Assembly (NCBI GenBank): GCA_023434855.1
Contig: JAEYSJ010000303.1
Location: 1-32,953 of the forward strand
Source of the DNA: Bacillota bacterium
GTDB taxonomy: Bacteria; Bacillota_C; Negativicutes; JAEYSJ01
Direction of reading: 5' to 3'
Length of the DNA: 32,953 bases
The position numbers and the translations under genes were made by a program. Below the pieces are notes generated by a model. It saw only the letters and a list, made by a program, of their open reading frames with translations, was not told the origin of the DNA and ran no database searches. Within the stretch, counting starts at the first letter, position 1. Every line of letters starts with the position of its first letter. Positions 1 through 7,390 of this stretch are shown here, in pieces.

Positions 1-942
1 GTCAATAGGCTGTTTGATCCGGTTGGTTAGCAGTGTAGCGAAAGGCAGAATCAGCAAAACGGCAACCAGAGTAACTGCGGACATAATTTCTAACTGTCTA
101 TAAATAGGAGCAAGGACTTCTTTTTCCTGGATCTTGCCAATAACAGTCCAGCCATGCTCAGGCATGTCCTGGTAGGCCCCTAAAACTTTGTCGCCCATGT
201 AATCAATCCAGCTGGCCGTGCCGCTTTCGCCAAGCCGAATATTACGTAAAGCGTCATCAGTGATTTTAAAATTCATTTTAGCAGTACCTTGGACAAGTCC
301 CTTGTCAATCAATACATTGACATAGCGTGGTTCGGTAAGAAATAATCCTTCACGATTGACCAGGAAGATTTCTCCTGTTTGACCAATCCAGTTGTCACGT
401 AAAAGGGTTTCCAACGTATTTGTCTTGACATAACCGACAATGACCCCCTGCACATTCCCTGAATAGTCGAATAAGGGAGCGGAAAAGGCAACCAGTAATG
501 AGCCGCTGATTCGCCCGGTAATGACATCTGAAATATATTCTTTTCCCGCCAGCGAAGCTTGAAAATAAGGCCGGTCGGTTACAGACTGTTGCCGAAAATT
601 TTCGAGGGTGGAAATCTTGATAATCCCCTCTTTAGTGACATATGCAAGTGAATCAAATTGTTGATTGGCCTGTTGGGCCAGATGGAGCGCTTGCTTCATT
701 TGCTGTTCGTCAAAGTTTCTTAGGGACTCTGACAAACTGAGAGCACGAATATCGTCAGCCCGCTCTTCCATCCAGTAATTAATCAATTGCTTTTGCGAAT
801 ATACTCGCTGATTGATAAGTTCCAGATTCTCCTGTTTAGCTATTTTGATCTGATTAATGGTATAAAATGTCATAATTAGCATACTGGGAATCACGACAAA
901 CAAAATCGTCAATAAACGGAATTGTTTTTGCAATGGCTGCAT
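1..942 (-). CDS. dCache-domain membrane sensor, N-terminal part (gene runs off the window)
   Basis: The reading frame is open from an ATG at 942 to the window edge (314 codons, no stop), so the 3' end is missing. The start has an AGGAG about 12 bases upstream. Residues about 8-30 form a hydrophobic membrane segment. A long extracellular region follows, with the look of a double Cache ligand-binding domain (for example DRPYFQASLAGKEYISDV and IGQTGEIFLVNREG). A second membrane segment lies near residues 285-306, and NRIKQPID reads like the start of a HAMP linker. Such proteins sense small extracellular ligands. The output module (methyl-accepting, histidine kinase or diguanylate cyclase) lies outside the window, so the class cannot be decided. 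It is transcribed leftward, away from the coat cluster. Confidence 0.85.
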   Translation of the reverse strand, partial: MQPLQKQFRLLTILFVVIPSMLIMTFYTINQIKIAKQENLELINQRVYSQKQLINYWMEERADDIRALSLSESLRNFDEQQMKQALHLAQQANQQFDSLAYVTKEGIIKISTLENFRQQSVTDRPYFQASLAGKEYISDVITGRISGSLLVAFSAPLFDYSGNVQGVIVGYVKTNTLETLLRDNWIGQTGEIFLVNREGLFLTEPRYVNVLIDKGLVQGTAKMNFKITDDALRNIRLGESGTASWIDYMGDKVLGAYQDMPEHGWTVIGKIQEKEVLAPIYRQLEIMSAVTLVAVLLILPFATLLTNRIKQPID

Positions 943-1029
943 GTTTATGTTTCACTCCTAAGGATTATTTCTTTTATGGCTGTTTTATTAATAATACTGC
1001 AGTCCTATTTACTGTATATAAAAAAATAA

Positions 1030-1058
1030 ATACTAAACTAAAGTATGATTTTTGACAA
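1030..1058 (-). promoter_or_regulatory. candidate vegetative promoter of the dCache sensor gene
   Basis: On the minus strand TTGTCA (1058-1053) is followed after 17 bases by TAGTAT (1035-1030), about 90 bases upstream of the start codon. The remaining sequence between 943 and 1154 is AT-rich, with no other feature seen. Confidence 0.4.
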
Positions 1059-1154
1059 GGAATTACTGAAATCCTTCTTCTTTTTATCTATCAGGCAAAT
1101 GAAAAACTTAGATTACTTTATGGTATTTCCTGGCATTTTCTCATCATTTTTAAA

Positions 1155-1203
1155 CATTAAAAGGGACTGACCTAAATAGCTGTTAGGTCAGCCCCTTTTA
1201 ATG
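1155..1203 (-). terminator. bidirectional intrinsic terminator downstream of the DUF1540/coat cluster
   Basis: This is a long near-perfect hairpin: CATTAAAAGGG-CTGACCTAA pairs with TTAGGTCAG-CCCTTTTAATG around a short loop. The flanks are A-rich on one side and T-rich on the other, so it can work in either direction. By position it ends transcripts coming leftward from the 1292-2070 cluster. Confidence 0.75.
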
Positions 1204-1291
1204 TTGAGAGTCTTAAATCCGGGAAACATGAACGTCATAGCTTCTGCCTGCGTTCTAATGACTTGGGACAAGCCAAGTCTTTACTCACTTA

Positions 1292-1450
1292 TCATTTTGA
1301 TTTAAATGTATGGCAGTTTGTTTGTTCGCTTTTTTGAGCGCTGCTTCCACCGCCATCGACATTGACTTCAATTGCCGAAGCATTGCAGCGTTCGCCGCTT
1401 CCCCAAAATTGGCAGCTTGATACTGTACATTTAATGCTGGGTAGTGACAT
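1292..1450 (-). CDS. DUF1540 domain small Cys-rich protein
   Basis: A 52-aa frame starts at ATG 1450 with GGAGG a few bases upstream. The protein begins MSLPSIKCTVSSCQFWGSG and continues through ERCNASAIEVNVDGG to a CHTFKSK tail. The spacing of Cys8, Cys13, Cys22 and Cys44, with the (E)xC-A-x-x-I-x-V block, matches the DUF1540 family. That family consists of very short, presumably metal-binding Firmicute proteins of unknown function. It lies 95 bases downstream of a CotF-family gene on the same strand and before a strong terminator, so it is probably the last gene of a spore-related unit. A role in the spore is inferred from position only. Confidence 0.8.
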   Translation of the reverse strand: MSLPSIKCTVSSCQFWGSGERCNASAIEVNVDGGGSSAQKSEQTNCHTFKSK

Positions 1451-1545
1451 AGTAGTCCCTCCATTAAAAATTTTTTTGCTGGGTTACCCCGGTATTATTA
1501 TTTCTATTAGCGGCAAGAACATACATCAGATGCGGCGGCAATTTT

Positions 1546-1857
1546 CTACATTTGATAATTTTGTCCCTGCAGCTGGTTTTGCTGCTGCATTGATGTAAAA
1601 CTTTGTCTGATTCGCTGATATTGTTCCTGAGGAGCTGGTTCAACTTTGTACCAGCCTTTCTGATTCATGAGATCGAAAACGGTTTTTTGGTTTTTCAGGC
1701 TTTGGCCCAAGACTGAGGTAAGCTGGGAACGGACGCCATCATTGGCACTTTCCAGGATGGTCGTGCAGAGTGCATTAGATTCCATTTTTAGCTGGTAAAT
1801 AAGGGTGCCTACCAGTTCCATGTCCTGTTGGGACTGCATATTTTGCTGTTGTGCCAT
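1546..1857 (-). CDS. spore coat protein, CotF family
   Basis: This 103-aa protein is Gln-rich at both ends, with a central helical CotF-like region of about residues 12-85. That region includes DMELVGTLIYQLKMESNALC, the QSLKNQKTVFDLMNQKGWY block and a final RIRQSF. The KGWY-plus-acidic/proline pattern is typical of Firmicute coat proteins of this family. The start at 1857 has an AGGAGG-type site that lies just after the stop of the upstream gene (12 bases away), so the two are translationally close. The role is probably structural, in the spore coat. Confidence 0.8.
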   Translation of the reverse strand: MAQQQNMQSQQDMELVGTLIYQLKMESNALCTTILESANDGVRSQLTSVLGQSLKNQKTVFDLMNQKGWYKVEPAPQEQYQRIRQSFTSMQQQNQLQGQNYQM

Positions 1858-1869
1858 GTCAGTTTCCTC

Positions 1870-2070
1870 CTATTGTAAGTTTCCATTTTGGGTTACTAAA
1901 GATGAGATGGTTTGTGTCCACTGCTGGTGGTCTTGAGCCAAGCTTTGCAGTAGACTCTTAACCTGGGGATCAGTACTTGACTGGGCGCCGCGGTTACAGT
2001 TTTTTTGGATTGACTCAAAAAGTTTGGAAACATCCTCAAGATATAATAATTCTCTGGTAGTTAGGTTCAT
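1870..2070 (-). CDS. small helical CotF-like spore protein
   Basis: This 66-aa protein starts MNLTTRELLYLEDVSKLFES and is predicted to be almost wholly alpha-helical (two long helices). It resembles the N-terminal part of short CotF-like proteins (LT-x-x-EL-x-x-LED...LAQDHQQ). A strong AGGAGG lies 9-10 bases upstream of ATG 2070. It is the first gene of the leftward coat cluster. No promoter of a recognisable sporulation class could be assigned with confidence in the divergent spacer 2071-2208. Confidence 0.65.
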   Translation of the reverse strand: MNLTTRELLYLEDVSKLFESIQKNCNRGAQSSTDPQVKSLLQSLAQDHQQWTQTISSLVTQNGNLQ

Positions 2071-2129
2071 GCTGCTGTTCCTCCTAATATAGTTTATATT
2101 GCTAGTATACCCAATGTTTTAAAAGTTAC

Positions 2130-2159
2130 TTGAAAAGAACTGACCAATTGTTTTAAAAT
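2130..2159 (+). promoter_or_regulatory. candidate promoter for the thioesterase gene
   Basis: TTGAAA (2130-2135) and TAAAAT (2154-2159) are separated by 18 bases, 50 bases upstream of the thioesterase start, in the divergent spacer with the coat cluster. Confidence 0.4.
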
Positions 2160-2208
2160 AATTTACAGAATAGACAGTATTAGTTAAATTTTTACATTGG
2201 AGGCTGGC

Positions 2209-2640
2209 ATGGCTAATTGTAAAGCAGGACTATATCAACAATTACAACAAGTTTGTGAGACAAATCGTTTTGCGGCATTATTGGGTATGGAGGTTGCCAA
2301 ACTTGGTGAAAAGGAGGCAACACTCATTATTCCGGTCATCAGTGAGAAGCACACCAACTATGACGGCTTTATCCATGGAGGAGTCTTATCTACCATGGCA
2401 GATATGGCAATGGGTGTAGCCTGCGCAACAATAGGCAAGCGTATATGGACAATTGAGATGAACACCAACTTTATTAAAAACGTGACCAAAGGCCAAATTA
2501 CCGCCGTTGGCAAAGTAATCCATGATGGAAAGATTACGATGGTTGCCGAAGCCGAGATATGGGACGAAGAGCAAAATCTGCTTGTCAAAGGCCGGGGAAC
2601 TTTCTATGTTTGCGGATACTTTGAAGAAAGTAATTTATAG
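2209..2640 (+). CDS. PaaI-type hotdog thioesterase
   Basis: This 143-aa protein is of the usual length for a PaaI/YigI-like hotdog thioesterase. The family motif is present as YDGFIHGGVLSTMADMAMG, where HGG precedes the long central helix, followed by TIEMNTNFIKN and a beta-rich C-terminus (KGRGTFYVCG). These enzymes hydrolyse acyl- or aryl-CoA thioesters in the cytosol; the substrate is not predictable. The ATG at 2209 is preferred because GGAGG ends 5 bases before it. A TTG at 2197 would overlap that site. The gene stands alone, with its own terminator at 2879-2900. Confidence 0.85.
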   Translation: MANCKAGLYQQLQQVCETNRFAALLGMEVAKLGEKEATLIIPVISEKHTNYDGFIHGGVLSTMADMAMGVACATIGKRIWTIEMNTNFIKNVTKGQITAVGKVIHDGKITMVAEAEIWDEEQNLLVKGRGTFYVCGYFEESNL

Positions 2641-2692
2641 TATTAGAAGTATAAGTCTCCGGATGGTAGGTAGTTTGGCTAATGTTTTTTTG

Positions 2693-2863
2693 AACCACAG
2701 AGGACACAGAGGACGCAGCGGGATTTTATTATTTCCTGCGTTCATTGATATGTCCGAGTCTAATGTATTGCACTTTATCATAGTTATTGCCGGTGATACT
2801 TTATCCCTGCGCGATATATATCGCGCCGTTTTCCACTCCGTGCCCTCTGTGACCTCTGTGGTT
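2693..2863 (-). repeat. palindromic interspersed repeat, copy A (171 bp)
   Basis: The outer inverted arms are AACCACAGAGG-CACAGAGG on the left and CCTCTGTG-CCTCTGTGGTT on the right. Read on the minus strand, the interior (GGCGCGATATATATCGCGC followed by GGGATAAAGTA) matches the interior of copy C at 21709-21814. The element is therefore oriented and inserted here in reverse. Apparent reading frames inside it translate to His/Arg/Glu-rich repeats and are not genes. Confidence 0.85.
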
Positions 2864-2878
2864 AGCCGTATCCCCAAG

Positions 2879-2900
2879 GCCGCAATAGCGGCGATTTTTT
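2879..2900 (+). terminator. intrinsic terminator after the thioesterase/repeat
   Basis: GCCGC (2879-2883), loop AATA, GCGGC (2888-2892), then six T at 2895-2900. Confidence 0.8.
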
Positions 2901-2910
2901 AATCGGTTTG

Positions 2911-3075
2911 TCACCGGGCCGTCATGAGACGGTAAACCGGCAGGGCCAGGCTTGCCATGACAATCACAAAGACAACAAGCCCGCCAAAGAAATTACTGTT
3001 TTTCATCAGCCAATAGCCATAGGAAAAGGCATGAACAGCGGCTAAGATACCAATGATTAAATAGGCATAATTCAT
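2911..3075 (-). CDS. 54-aa two-helix membrane protein at the end of the gerK operon (candidate D subunit)
   Basis: The frame starts at ATG 3075 and ends TGA 2911-2913. It encodes MNYAYLIIGILAAVHAFSYG, a short polar turn (LMKNSNFFGG), a second hydrophobic segment (LVVFVIVMASLALPV) and YRLMTAR. Its GGGAG site lies in the last codons of gerKC, whose stop is only six bases away, so it is translationally tied to the receptor operon. Short proteins with two membrane segments encoded beside ger operons are known in Bacillus as D subunits that modulate receptor function. This protein fits in size, topology and position, but the assignment is inference. Confidence 0.75.
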   Translation of the reverse strand: MNYAYLIIGILAAVHAFSYGYWLMKNSNFFGGLVVFVIVMASLALPVYRLMTAR

Positions 3076-3081
3076 TAAGGG

Positions 3082-4329
3082 TTACTCCCTTCTGATAGAT
3101 ATCGTTTTTCTCATCAAGCCGGTACGTCTGATTTCTGTCTGTACTGTAATATTTACAGTTGCCTGCGGATACTTGCTGTCCCAGTTATAAGCTTCCAGTT
3201 GCTGTATGGTCGGGAAATGAGGACGGATATAGTAGCCGAAATTGACAACATCGGTGCCCCATAGCTGAGTAATGTGCACTGTTTCACTAATTTGTTCATG
3301 AATTACGTTGGAGATTTGATTTTCCAATAACGTTTTGTATTCCTCTGATTCATAATTAATTCCGGTAGGGATGCTGGTGATTTCACCCTCGAGAAAAACA
3401 GCAATATTAATTACCGGGATTTCTCCGGAAGTATCGACATTAATATGGGGCGAACTGCCAAGCCGCATATTAACTTCGAGCTGTTTCTCCGGCATTAATG
3501 GGTCTTCCAGGGTTACAAAGCCCTTGGGAAATTTATTCATTAGTATCGCCAACGCCCGTGTTTGCTTATCGGTGAGGAAACCAGCCAGCTTATCCTCTTT
3601 AAATACAGCCGTGCCAATGGCCGATACAGGATTTCCACCCTGCCGCGGCATTTCTCCCGGGATGTATTCTTTGCTTTTGTCACCGGTTACCGGGCCTCTC
3701 TCGGCCTGAAGCGGACCGGAGGGAGGGTTGAATCCCATGGCAACAGCATAGGGAGCACCGCTGTCCCCTTTAAGCTGCTTATAAAACTGATGAATATTTG
3801 TCTTTAAATAATAGGAGGTTTCATCATTTGTCGATAATATGCTTTCGACCCAGTGGGATGCCAGAACTTCAATTTCCGGGTCGTTTTTTTCGATGAGTTC
3901 CCTGGCGGACCCCTGGGCCACCATTATGAACATGGAACCGCGAAATTCCCTGAACCGCATCAGCGATCCGATAAAACCCTGCAGTCCTTTCCGGGCCAAC
4001 TCTTCGCCGATGACAAAAATGGTAATGTGCGATAAGTTTGGCGCCCGTGAAACTGAAGAATTAAGCAGGTTGCGTCCTTCTGCCAGGGAAGGAGCTGTTA
4101 TTGCGATAATCTGAGAGGGTTTTTTTTTGCTTGCTCCTGCGCTTTCGGACCCGGCTACTGCCTGAGGATTCGGAACTCGATAGGTTATTGCCAACTGATT
4201 GTCAGGCGCCGTATCTACACCCATTGTGATAACATAGGCAATTTCGTCAGTCTCCCGGGCGCCGTTACAGCCTGCGGTAAGCAGGACTAAAAGCGCGCAT
4301 AGTAGTATGGTTATTGTTCGTGAGCACAT
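3082..4329 (-). CDS. gerKC: germinant receptor lipoprotein, Ger(x)C family
   Basis: This 415-aa protein has a lipoprotein signal: a hydrophobic stretch then LTAGC with Cys21 as the lipidation site. Typical GerAC features follow: ARETDEIAYVITMGVD near the N-terminus, then NPQAVAG, a region rich in SRAPNLSHITIFVIGEELAR, and a C-terminal domain ending with VNITVQTEIRRTG. It is the C component of a nutrient germinant receptor in the spore inner membrane, on the outer face. It overlaps the end of gerKB by 19 bases, so the two are co-translated. The operon order is A-B-C, unlike the A-C-B order of Bacillus subtilis gerK, so the symbol indicates family only. Confidence 0.92.
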   Translation of the reverse strand: MCSRTITILLCALLVLLTAGCNGARETDEIAYVITMGVDTAPDNQLAITYRVPNPQAVAGSESAGASKKKPSQIIAITAPSLAEGRNLLNSSVSRAPNLSHITIFVIGEELARKGLQGFIGSLMRFREFRGSMFIMVAQGSARELIEKNDPEIEVLASHWVESILSTNDETSYYLKTNIHQFYKQLKGDSGAPYAVAMGFNPPSGPLQAERGPVTGDKSKEYIPGEMPRQGGNPVSAIGTAVFKEDKLAGFLTDKQTRALAILMNKFPKGFVTLEDPLMPEKQLEVNMRLGSSPHINVDTSGEIPVINIAVFLEGEITSIPTGINYESEEYKTLLENQISNVIHEQISETVHITQLWGTDVVNFGYYIRPHFPTIQQLEAYNWDSKYPQATVNITVQTEIRRTGLMRKTISIRRE

Positions 4330-5417
4330 GGTATTTTCCGCCTGCCTTTTATTAAAGAAGCTACAAATAGCAATAAAGGAATGAGAACGGCGCCAATGCC
4401 GTTGTAGTATGTAAATACTTTCATTTCCATATTTGTCAGGGTTATTATGTCCGGAGGTAATGTGGCAAGCTGCATTGTCACAAAGGTAACGGCGGGAATT
4501 AAGGGCCGAATGGTCGGCAGGTCAGCCATCCTTGCCAACAAGTACAGACCGGCAAACAAACTTAGCGCGATGGCCAGTATGCCGACAATTACCCATAGGA
4601 TAATAAATAGTGATTCAATGCGCTGGATATACCGGCTAAGATAAACCAGGCGGGACATTTCGTAAAAGGGAAGGGTTTTTTCCATGCCGACTTTTGCGCC
4701 AAATATCATTACGAACGCCATAATAGCCAGAGTGCGTAAAAAAAGGCTGCTTCCCAGCCCGAAAACGGCGGCTGTTTTGACCATTGTTGCGTTTTGAAAA
4801 GAAGGGATAAGGATAACAAGGATAATTGCTCCGGCTTGAGCTCCGGTTAGACCGACACTTGCCGCAGCTAACCGGTCTAATCCATATCCCTGCCAGGGAA
4901 AGAGGTAGTTAAATTCGTAAAAAGGGTATAGCAATATTAGGCCGGTAACAAGTCCTGCCGCGATAAACGGCAAAAGCAGATAGGTTGCCCGGCACATGGC
5001 TTCAAGTCCCGCATAGACAATAACTGCCGCTCCTAAACCATACCAAATAACCGCCAAATGGAAATTAATACTGGGCAAGGCAGTCAGCAGAGTGTTTTCG
5101 GCAAATTCCCGGATCCAGAAAATTGATAACAGCCAGAACATGACAATATAATAAAGGCCGATAATTTTAGCCGGCAGTTTGCCGAGAAAATATTCAGCCA
5201 TCGCCATTAAATCTCCCGGATATTTTTTAAATACAGTTGCCAGCAAATATATTGAAATAAGAATTAGAACAAAACCCATAAAAGGACTAGCCCAGCCCAG
5301 ATTTCCGGCTATTTCGATACTCATGGAAGGGGTGGTCAGAAATACCGGAGGGAAGGTAATTATAAAGGCTAATGCAATTCCTTCAGATATGCCCATCTGG
5401 CCAATTTGATATTTCAC
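4311..5417 (-). CDS. gerKB: germinant receptor integral membrane protein, GerAB/GerKB family
   Basis: This 368-aa protein has about ten hydrophobic segments and belongs to the APC-like GerAB family. It includes the N-terminal GISEGIALAFIITFPPVFL region, the YPGDLMAMAEYFLGK loop and the terminal ADLPTIRPLIPAV region. The start is GTG 5417, overlapping the gerKA stop as GTGA, with GGAGC upstream. These subunits bind the germinant and probably conduct ions. All three subunits are intact, with no frameshift. Confidence 0.93.
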   Translation of the reverse strand: MKYQIGQMGISEGIALAFIITFPPVFLTTPSMSIEIAGNLGWASPFMGFVLILISIYLLATVFKKYPGDLMAMAEYFLGKLPAKIIGLYYIVMFWLLSIFWIREFAENTLLTALPSINFHLAVIWYGLGAAVIVYAGLEAMCRATYLLLPFIAAGLVTGLILLYPFYEFNYLFPWQGYGLDRLAAASVGLTGAQAGAIILVILIPSFQNATMVKTAAVFGLGSSLFLRTLAIMAFVMIFGAKVGMEKTLPFYEMSRLVYLSRYIQRIESLFIILWVIVGILAIALSLFAGLYLLARMADLPTIRPLIPAVTFVTMQLATLPPDIITLTNMEMKVFTYYNGIGAVLIPLLLFVASLIKGRRKIPCAHEQ

Positions 5418-7291
5418 TGATCATTTGCTCCTTCCGGTTTCCTTGTTTTCCATAAACGGCTGATAAAAGGCTGCCGCCGCTTGTCCTTAGGATTTAATTC
5501 ATCTGGTCTGTTTTCTTGTTTAAATACCGGACCACGCAGGACGACGTCATAGCCGGCATTGGTTCTTGGGGCAATTGGCGCCATATAAGGCACGCCAAAG
5601 GACTTCATCCGGCAAAATAGAACAACGAGCCATAGCAATATGGTACCCAGTCCGACGAGACCCATAAAGGCCGCAAAAAAAAGCAGGACAAAACGGGTGA
5701 TACGCATGGCAGATGACATGCGGTATTCAGGTATAGTAAAAGAGGCCAGGCCGGTAATGGCGATGATTACGACAATGATGGGACTGACAATGTGGGCAGA
5801 CACGGCGGCTTGCCCGAGAATAATTGCGCCAACGATGCCGATGGTAGAGCCGAGAATGCCGGGAATTCTCACCCCTGCCTCCCGAATAAGCTCAAAGGAT
5901 GTGTCCATTACCAGTATTTCAAACCAAGCAGGAAAAGGAACATTTTCCCTGGAACCGGATACGGCCAGCAGCAGCTCAGTGGGCAGAGCCTCTTGGTGAA
6001 AGTAACTGATAGCCAGATATAAGGACGGCAGGACAGTAGCGATAAGGGCGCCAAACAAACGAAGCACTCTCATGATATTGGCGATCCCTGATTTTACGCT
6101 GAAATCTTCGGCAGAATGAAAAAAAGAAAAGAAACTGATGGGAATAATGTGGGCAAAGGGATTGCCTTCCAGTATTAAAGCAACACGTCCTTCCATTAAA
6201 TTGGCGACAACTCTGTCCGGACGCTCAGTTGACAAAGACTGGGGATAAGGAATGTTGGGAAAATCCTCGATAAGCTGGATGAGTTCTCCCGACTCACCCA
6301 GATAATCTATTTCTATTCCCTGAATCCGGCGGCGGACTTCGGCAACAAGTGTCGAATTGGCAATTGAATCTATATACATAATGGCACAGTTAACCTGACT
6401 GCGGGTTCCGACCTTGACCATTTCAGTTACCAGGTCGCTGGAACGGAGCATTGACCGGACAAGACCGGTATTGATCCGCAGATTCTCACTAAAGGCAGCC
6501 TGGGCACCCCGGACCGATTGCTCAGTTAGGGGATGGTCTACCCCACGGTGTTCCCAGCCTTTTGTGCTTACAAGCACAGCTTCATCGATACCGTCGAAGA
6601 TTAGCACCGTGTCCCCGCTATTGACGGCTTCTTCCACTTCGGCAAAGGTGCTGCCGCGTTTAACCTGATTGCTTGGCAGGCATTCATTAATAATACGTTC
6701 AACTAAACTAGTCTGATAAAGCTCTCTTGTCCCGTCAAACAGCATTAGCGGTTGCAGCACCGATAAATTTATCGTCTTGTTGTCAACCAGACCGTCGGTA
6801 AATACTGCTATTGTTTTAACCGGGGGATTAGCGGCAATTCGGAGATTGCGGATTACAATATCCTTATTTTTTGGTACCCGGTAAATAGATGCTATTGTTT
6901 TACTATTTTCTTCAATACTGGTGGATAACTGCCGGGAACTGGGATCACTTTTTGCGAGGTCATAATTTACCAGCAGCGGTGTCAACTGACCGAATTGTTT
7001 TTCCAAAGCTGCTAGTTCCAGTTTGATTGCTTCCTGTTCTTCAGGCCACTTTCCTTTGCGCAGAAGCTTGCCTAATTTAGCCGCAAAAATTTCGAGGTGA
7101 TGAGCATATTGCAACGATTTATTTAATGCTGCTAAACGCTGTTGTACCCCTGGCTCCGGGTAATTAAGGCTGTCAGAACTGTCAAAAGGATGATTTTCAT
7201 CTAAAACAAAAGAGTCCGGATTGGTGGGCGGCTGGTAACCAAGAACTTTTTTAACAGCCTGATAAAATTTGAATAACAGATTATCAACCAT
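5414..7291 (-). CDS. gerKA: germinant receptor A subunit, GerA/SpoVAF family, with long N-terminus
   Basis: This 625-aa protein is longer than the roughly 480-550 residues usual for the family. Residues 1 to about 110 form an extra polar, helical leader. The cytosolic GerA domain follows (about 120-345, with VFTDGLVDNKTIN and VLIFDGIDEAVL). The signature block ERPDRVVANLMEGRVALI is at 356-373, and the membrane domain is at about 380-560, with FPAWFEILVMDTSFELIREAG at its centre. The tail is short and basic. Downstream gerKB overlaps by four bases and gerKC follows. The A subunit is part of the receptor cluster in the spore inner membrane. Confidence 0.93.
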   Translation of the reverse strand: MVDNLLFKFYQAVKKVLGYQPPTNPDSFVLDENHPFDSSDSLNYPEPGVQQRLAALNKSLQYAHHLEIFAAKLGKLLRKGKWPEEQEAIKLELAALEKQFGQLTPLLVNYDLAKSDPSSRQLSTSIEENSKTIASIYRVPKNKDIVIRNLRIAANPPVKTIAVFTDGLVDNKTINLSVLQPLMLFDGTRELYQTSLVERIINECLPSNQVKRGSTFAEVEEAVNSGDTVLIFDGIDEAVLVSTKGWEHRGVDHPLTEQSVRGAQAAFSENLRINTGLVRSMLRSSDLVTEMVKVGTRSQVNCAIMYIDSIANSTLVAEVRRRIQGIEIDYLGESGELIQLIEDFPNIPYPQSLSTERPDRVVANLMEGRVALILEGNPFAHIIPISFFSFFHSAEDFSVKSGIANIMRVLRLFGALIATVLPSLYLAISYFHQEALPTELLLAVSGSRENVPFPAWFEILVMDTSFELIREAGVRIPGILGSTIGIVGAIILGQAAVSAHIVSPIIVVIIAITGLASFTIPEYRMSSAMRITRFVLLFFAAFMGLVGLGTILLWLVVLFCRMKSFGVPYMAPIAPRTNAGYDVVLRGPVFKQENRPDELNPKDKRRQPFISRLWKTRKPEGANDQ

Positions 7292-7324
7292 ACAAATACA
7301 CTCTCAATTTTAAAATGGTGATGG

Positions 7325-7352
7325 TAGTATGTCTCAGAAAGTGATAATATAA
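7325..7352 (-). promoter_or_regulatory. possible sigma-G promoter of the gerK operon
   Basis: On the minus strand TTATA (7352-7348), a 16-base spacer and CATACTA (7331-7325) fit the forespore sigma-G pattern (HATR, then CATnHTA). The -10 lies about 33 bases before the gerKA start. Ger operons are known to be sigma-G dependent; the match itself was found by eye. Confidence 0.45.
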
Positions 7353-7390
7353 CCATAGATATGGTGTATCGAGAAAGGTGGAAGGTATAT

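Noticed and set aside
1362..1598. 78-aa frame on the plus strand
   Set aside because: It is antisense to the DUF1540 gene and lacks a ribosome site and a recognisable composition.
2522..2902. Overlapping frames on both strands across the repeat and the thioesterase end
   Set aside because: They translate the palindromic repeat (NHRGHRGR-like and TEVTEGTEW-like strings), have no ribosome site and no family resemblance.
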